Source of the DNA: DASXYG01 sp036502625
GTDB lineage: Bacteria; Actinomycetota; Actinomycetes; Streptosporangiales; Streptosporangiaceae
Length of the DNA: 9,334 nucleotides
Reading direction: 5' to 3'
Assembly (NCBI GenBank): GCA_036502625.1
Contig: DASXYG010000047.1
Coordinates: 1-9,334, forward strand
Program-made: the position numbers and the translations under genes
Notes under the pieces: model-generated
Told to the model about the DNA's origin: nothing
What the model saw: the letters and a program-made list of their open reading frames with translations, nothing else
Databases searched by the model: none
Part shown: positions 6,473 to 9,334 of the stretch, in pieces
Numbering within the stretch: the stretch's first letter is position 1
Layout: each line of letters begins with the position of its first letter

Positions 6473-7324
6473 TCAGGTGCGCGGGAGCAGCGGCCGCGGG
6501 CGCAGGACACGCGCGGCGGTCCGAGCAAGCCCCTCCACCTGCTCGGGCGTGTACGGCTCCGCCGACGTGTCGGCCGCGGAGTCCGACGACGCGCCCGCCG
6601 TACGGGTGGCCGGGCGGCGCACCTGGTGGTTGCGGACCCAGCCGGGGACGCGCCGCGCGCGCAGCAGCGTCACGCCCTGGCAGTGGATGGCCGTACGGCC
6701 GGACACCCGCCCGCCGTGCAGCGCCATCACGGCGGTCACCGGGATCTGCTCGCCGATGGCCTCGCTGAGCGCCGCCGAGACGGCACGCGCGGCGTCGGCG
6801 ACCGGGCCGATCCACTTGTCGCCTGACCGCTTGCCGAAGAACAGCTTCCCGCCGTACGAACCGATCTGCGTGTCGGGGCTCCAGGCCATGCTGCGGACGA
6901 GGAACACGCCGCTGGGGCCGATGACCAGGTGCTGGACGCCGTCGTTCTCGGTCTCGGCGGGTGCCTCGGCGCCGGGGTCGGGCAGCCGCCGGTTGCGCAG
7001 CACCGTGAACCCGCGCCATTCGAGCATCAGGCGCATCAGCCGGTCGGTGTGGCCGCGCCCGCCGTCGCCGGAGCGCCACGCCGCCGTGGACGCGTGTTTG
7101 CGCCACTGGTAGAGCACGTCGGCCCCGGCCGCGAGCAGCGCAAGGATCACGCCGACGATCGGGTTGAACAGCAGGGATCCGGCGATGAGCACGATTCCGG
7201 CGATGACTCCGCGGACGATGAGGCGCTGCCGCTGCCCCTCACCCCAGAGGTGCTCGTAGTGGGCCTGTTCGGAGCCGCCGGTGACGGCGGCGTTCGGCCG
7301 GGCGTAGATCGAACGGTTGGCCAT
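6473..7324 (-). CDS. NERD-domain-like membrane-anchored protein, nuclease-type residues apparently lost
   Basis: This is a 283-residue protein. Residues 36-72 are hydrophobic (RGVIAGIVLIAGSLL then IVGVILALLAAGADVL) and form two adjacent membrane segments, leaving the rest most likely cytoplasmic. Residues 93-205 resemble a NERD (nuclease-related) domain: a helix ending in LEWRGFTVLRNRRL, then HLVIGPSGVFLV (132-143), the strongest family match, then GGKLFFGKRSGDKW (158-171). In typical NERD domains the strand pair reads like a Val/Ile-Asp-His motif followed by Asp-x-Lys. Here these positions read VQH and RSM (144-146), so the acidic and lysine residues seem absent. The C-terminal tail (about 233-283) is low-complexity and basic. 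The start has AGGGA about 11 nt upstream. It is divergent from the metallophosphoesterase gene. Function is unknown; a structural or binding role seems likelier than DNA cleavage. Confidence 0.82.
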   Translation of the reverse strand: MANRSIYARPNAAVTGGSEQAHYEHLWGEGQRQRLIVRGVIAGIVLIAGSLLFNPIVGVILALLAAGADVLYQWRKHASTAAWRSGDGGRGHTDRLMRLMLEWRGFTVLRNRRLPDPGAEAPAETENDGVQHLVIGPSGVFLVRSMAWSPDTQIGSYGGKLFFGKRSGDKWIGPVADAARAVSAALSEAIGEQIPVTAVMALHGGRVSGRTAIHCQGVTLLRARRVPGWVRNHQVRRPATRTAGASSDSAADTSAEPYTPEQVEGLARTAARVLRPRPLLPRT

Positions 7325-7493
7325 GGTGGTGCACGTCCCTGATCGATGCGGGCAGATCGTGGTTCGCCGACGGATACGTACCCATCTCTAGAGAACTGCT
7401 GTCCTTCCGCCGCCGATACACCCACACGCCTTCCGGTTCACTGTCTTGGAGCGGTCCCGGATACATTTGCCGGGCGCCGACAGAGGAGGGGCA
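7325..7493. promoter_or_regulatory. Divergent promoter region, NERD-like gene / metallophosphoesterase
   Basis: This 169-bp gap must serve both genes. On the plus strand a TACATT hexamer (7462-7467) is a plausible -10, with a weak TTCACT (7437-7442) 19 nt upstream. The -10 sits in the loop of a CCCGG/CCGGG inverted repeat (7456-7460, 7470-7474). A perfect 10-bp palindrome TCTCTAGAGA lies at 7385-7394, and TACGTA at 7375-7380 could be a minus-strand -10. A strong GAGGAGGGG ribosome binding site (7483-7491) precedes ATG 7494. Confidence 0.4.
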
Positions 7494-9334
7494 ATGCCTG
7501 ACGTCCCGGGACTGACGAGCTCCGCCACCATTCTCCGCGGCGGGGCCGTGCGGCACGGCACCGCCGCGGCGTACCGGCGCCTCGCCGTCGGCGCCGGTGA
7601 GCCGCACCTGGTGCGCGACGACCTCACGGGCCGCGGCCGTACGGACGCATCCGGCATGCGGGTGGTGTTCCGGTTCGTCCACGTCACCGATTTCCAGCTA
7701 GCCGACCTGGCCTCTCCGGCGCGGCTGGAGTTCTGCCAGCGCCTCGCCGGCACGCCCGGCTGGGCGCAGATGCTCCCCAGCTACCGCCCCCAGGAGTTCC
7801 TCTCCCTGCACGCGATCGAGGCGCTGGCCCGCACCGTACGCGCGCTCACCGCCGAGACGGGCGCCGACCTCGTGGTGACCACCGGCGACAACACCGACAA
7901 CGCCCAGCGCAACGAGCTCGACGCCTACCTCGCCCTGATGGACGGCGGCGGCACCGTCGACCCCGCCACCGGCGCACCCGACGCCATCCCGTCAGCGGTC
8001 ACCGGCGGCGACTACTGGAACCCCGAGCCGGCATCAAGCGACGTCTGGAAAACGGACCGCGCCTACCCCACCCACCCCGGCCTCCTAGCCGAAGCGACCC
8101 GCCCCTTCCCGACCACCGGTTTCGGCACCCCCTGGCTAGCCTGCTTCGGCAACCACGACTGCCTAGCCCAAGGCCGCGCCCCCATAACCCCAGACCTGCA
8201 AACCCTCCTAACCGGCCCCACAAAGCCAACAACCCTCCCCCACCACCCCCCACAGGCCCCTCCCCCCAGCGCAACAACCCCAGCGGAGCCCCCGCAGGAC
8301 CCGCTCCGCGGCGCGGCTACCCCCGTAGCCCCGATGCAGGACCCTCCCCCCGGCGCAGCAACCCCGGCGGGGTCTCCGCGGAACCCGCTCCGCAGCGCGG
8401 CTACCCCCATAGCCCCCGCGCAGGACCCTCCCCCCGGCGCAGCAACCCCGGCAGAGCCCCCGCGGGACGCGCTCACCGGCGCGGCGACCTCCGTGGACCC
8501 GCCCCAGAACCTGACCGCGGACCTCGGCGACCGCCGCGTGATCGACGCGTACCGTGACGACCCGATGCTGCTCAGCCGTGGCCCCGGCCGGGCGATCCCG
8601 CCGCGCGCGGACCGCCGGATCGTGGACCGCGCGGAGTACGTCCGCGCACACCTGGACAGCGCGGTCGGCCCGCCCGGCCACGGCTTCACCGAGGACAACG
8701 CCGCCGGAGGCACCGCCTACTACGCGTACGACCCGGCCCCCGGCGTGCGGTTCGTGGTGCTGGACACCACCAACCCCGGCGGCTACGCCGACGGCAGCGT
8801 GGGCGCGCGGCAGCTCGCCTGGCTGGACGAGCGCCTGCGGGAGGCCCCCGACCGCATGGTCGTGATCGCCTCCCACCACGGCCTGTCGACCATGACGAAC
8901 GACGCACCCCCGCCCGAGCCCGCCACCGCCGACCTCCCACGCCACCTGGCCGAGGACGTCGCGGCCGTCCTGCACCGCCACGCCAACGTGGTCCTCTGGG
9001 TCTCCGGCCACACCCACGTCAACCGGGTGGCTCCCCGACCCGGACCGTCCGGCGGCTTCTGGGAGGTGTCGACGTCCTCGGTCGCCGAGTGGCCGGTCCA
9101 GGCCCGCCTGGTGGAGCTCGCCCTGGACGCCGACGGCCACCCGGCGATCCGCACCACCTGCATCGACTCCGCCGCCCCCACCGCCCCCGACCAGGCCGAC
9201 GGCCTCTGGCGCCTAGCCGCCATCCACCGCGAAGCCGCCGCCAACGCCCCCGGCAGTGTAGGCGGCCCAGAAGCCCAAGGCACCCCCACCGACCGCATCG
9301 TCACCCTCCTCCGCTTACCACCCCCCGCCTTCCA
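7494..9334 (+). CDS. Metallophosphoesterase resembling the PPA1498 family, with a Pro/Ala tandem-repeat insert (partial, C-terminus off window)
   Basis: Reading from ATG 7494 with a strong upstream Shine-Dalgarno sequence, 613 codons are visible without a stop. The calcineurin-like metal-binding motifs appear in order: TDFQ (65-68), GDNTD (131-135), GNHD (219-222), LDTT (423-426), SHHG (460-463) and GHTH (505-508). All metal ligands expected for a dinuclear phosphoesterase are present, except that the usual DxH reads DFQ, a change I recall as normal in this family. Long inserts between motifs are also characteristic. Between GNHD and SHHG lies a low-complexity array of 14-residue repeats (about 242-339), outside the predicted core. 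No signal peptide or membrane segment is evident, so a cytoplasmic enzyme is likely. Its substrate (phosphomonoester, phosphodiester or nucleotide) cannot be deduced. Codons in 8020-8260 and near the right edge are unusually A-ending, and a rare TTA Leu codon occurs at 9315-9317. The NERD-like gene is its divergent neighbour. Confidence 0.93.
   Translation, partial: MPDVPGLTSSATILRGGAVRHGTAAAYRRLAVGAGEPHLVRDDLTGRGRTDASGMRVVFRFVHVTDFQLADLASPARLEFCQRLAGTPGWAQMLPSYRPQEFLSLHAIEALARTVRALTAETGADLVVTTGDNTDNAQRNELDAYLALMDGGGTVDPATGAPDAIPSAVTGGDYWNPEPASSDVWKTDRAYPTHPGLLAEATRPFPTTGFGTPWLACFGNHDCLAQGRAPITPDLQTLLTGPTKPTTLPHHPPQAPPPSATTPAEPPQDPLRGAATPVAPMQDPPPGAATPAGSPRNPLRSAATPIAPAQDPPPGAATPAEPPRDALTGAATSVDPPQNLTADLGDRRVIDAYRDDPMLLSRGPGRAIPPRADRRIVDRAEYVRAHLDSAVGPPGHGFTEDNAAGGTAYYAYDPAPGVRFVVLDTTNPGGYADGSVGARQLAWLDERLREAPDRMVVIASHHGLSTMTNDAPPPEPATADLPRHLAEDVAAVLHRHANVVLWVSGHTHVNRVAPRPGPSGGFWEVSTSSVAEWPVQARLVELALDADGHPAIRTTCIDSAAPTAPDQADGLWRLAAIHREAAANAPGSVGGPEAQGTPTDRIVTLLRLPPPAF
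8217..8510 (+). repeat. 42-bp in-frame tandem repeat (14-residue unit) with an 84-bp higher-order period
   Basis: Three 84-bp units (8259-8342, 8343-8426, 8427-8510) each encode two related 14-residue halves. The consensus is P-x-x-G-A-A-T-P-x-x-P-x-x-D/N. Examples are PPPGAATPAEPPRD and PLRGAATPVAPMQD. A degenerate seventh half-unit (8217-8258, PTKPTTLPHHPPQA) precedes them. The array stays in frame throughout and lies between the GNHD and SHHG motifs of the metallophosphoesterase. The A/B alternation suggests a 42-bp duplication followed by amplification of the 84-bp dimer. Confidence 0.92.
8237..8267 (-). other. G-quadruplex-type motif at the repeat boundary
   Basis: The minus strand carries four runs of at least four guanines (complements of 8237-8241, 8246-8251, 8257-8260 and 8262-8267), separated by loops of 4, 5 and 1 nt. 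A further GGG lies at 8233-8235. This satisfies the usual intramolecular quadruplex pattern and lies on the template strand of the metallophosphoesterase gene. Folding is inferred, not shown. Confidence 0.6.

Noticed and set aside
8217..8510. CRISPR array.
   Set aside because: The repeats are contiguous, divergent, without spacers, and encode a continuous in-frame peptide.
8063..9140. Long minus-strand open frames with glycine-rich repeats opposite the metallophosphoesterase.
   Set aside because: They are the reverse reading of the 42-bp repeat. The plus strand holds all metallophosphoesterase motifs in order and a strong ribosome binding site.
1..9334. Mobile element or prophage signature.
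   Set aside because: No transposase, integrase, terminal inverted repeat, tRNA or attachment-like duplication was seen, and composition is uniform apart from short local stretches.

Overview
The window is very GC-rich DNA with GC-dominated third codon positions, frequent GTG/TTG starts and protein families typical of filamentous actinomycetes (Streptomyces, Actinomadura or Streptosporangiales type). I cannot name the genus from sequence alone. No rRNA, tRNA, CRISPR array, insertion sequence or phage gene was seen. Several very long open frames opposite the real genes are by-products of the base composition and are left out.

Layout. (1) 1-2188, minus: the N-terminal 729 codons of a large AfsR/LuxR-type regulator with a P-loop ATPase core and TPR-like helices; its C-terminus lies off the left edge. 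A possible 33-codon leader ORF (2185-2286) overlaps its start by 4 nt. (2) 2287-2522: a divergent promoter region with clustered palindromes. (3) 2523-3338, plus: an unrecognised protein with an N-terminal zinc-ribbon-like Cys/His pattern and an arginine-rich linker. It converges with the next gene with only 4 nt between stop codons. (4) 4815 down to 3343, minus: a likely two-gene operon of a pyridoxamine-phosphate-oxidase-fold protein followed by an HSL-family alpha/beta hydrolase. (5) 6300 down to 4897, minus: a 12-TM major facilitator of the sugar/metabolite:H+ symporter type, probably starting at TTG 6300 rather than the upstream ATG. (6) 7324 down to 6473, minus: a membrane-anchored NERD-like protein whose nuclease-type residues appear to be missing. 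(7) 7494 to the right edge, plus: a long metallophosphoesterase resembling the PPA1498 family, with an intact metal-binding motif set interrupted by a proline/alanine-rich 42-bp tandem repeat.

How the genes relate. The content reads as ordinary chromosomal accessory/housekeeping genes, not one recognisable pathway. The hydrolase and PNPOx-fold gene are probably co-transcribed. The MFS gene and NERD gene appear to be separate units, because hairpins lie after each. The NERD and metallophosphoesterase genes share a 169-bp divergent promoter region. The most distinctive feature is the in-frame 14-residue repeat array in the metallophosphoesterase, preceded by a G-quadruplex-type G-run cluster on the template strand and by a stretch of atypical codon use. 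I do not see convincing evidence of a new multi-gene system.
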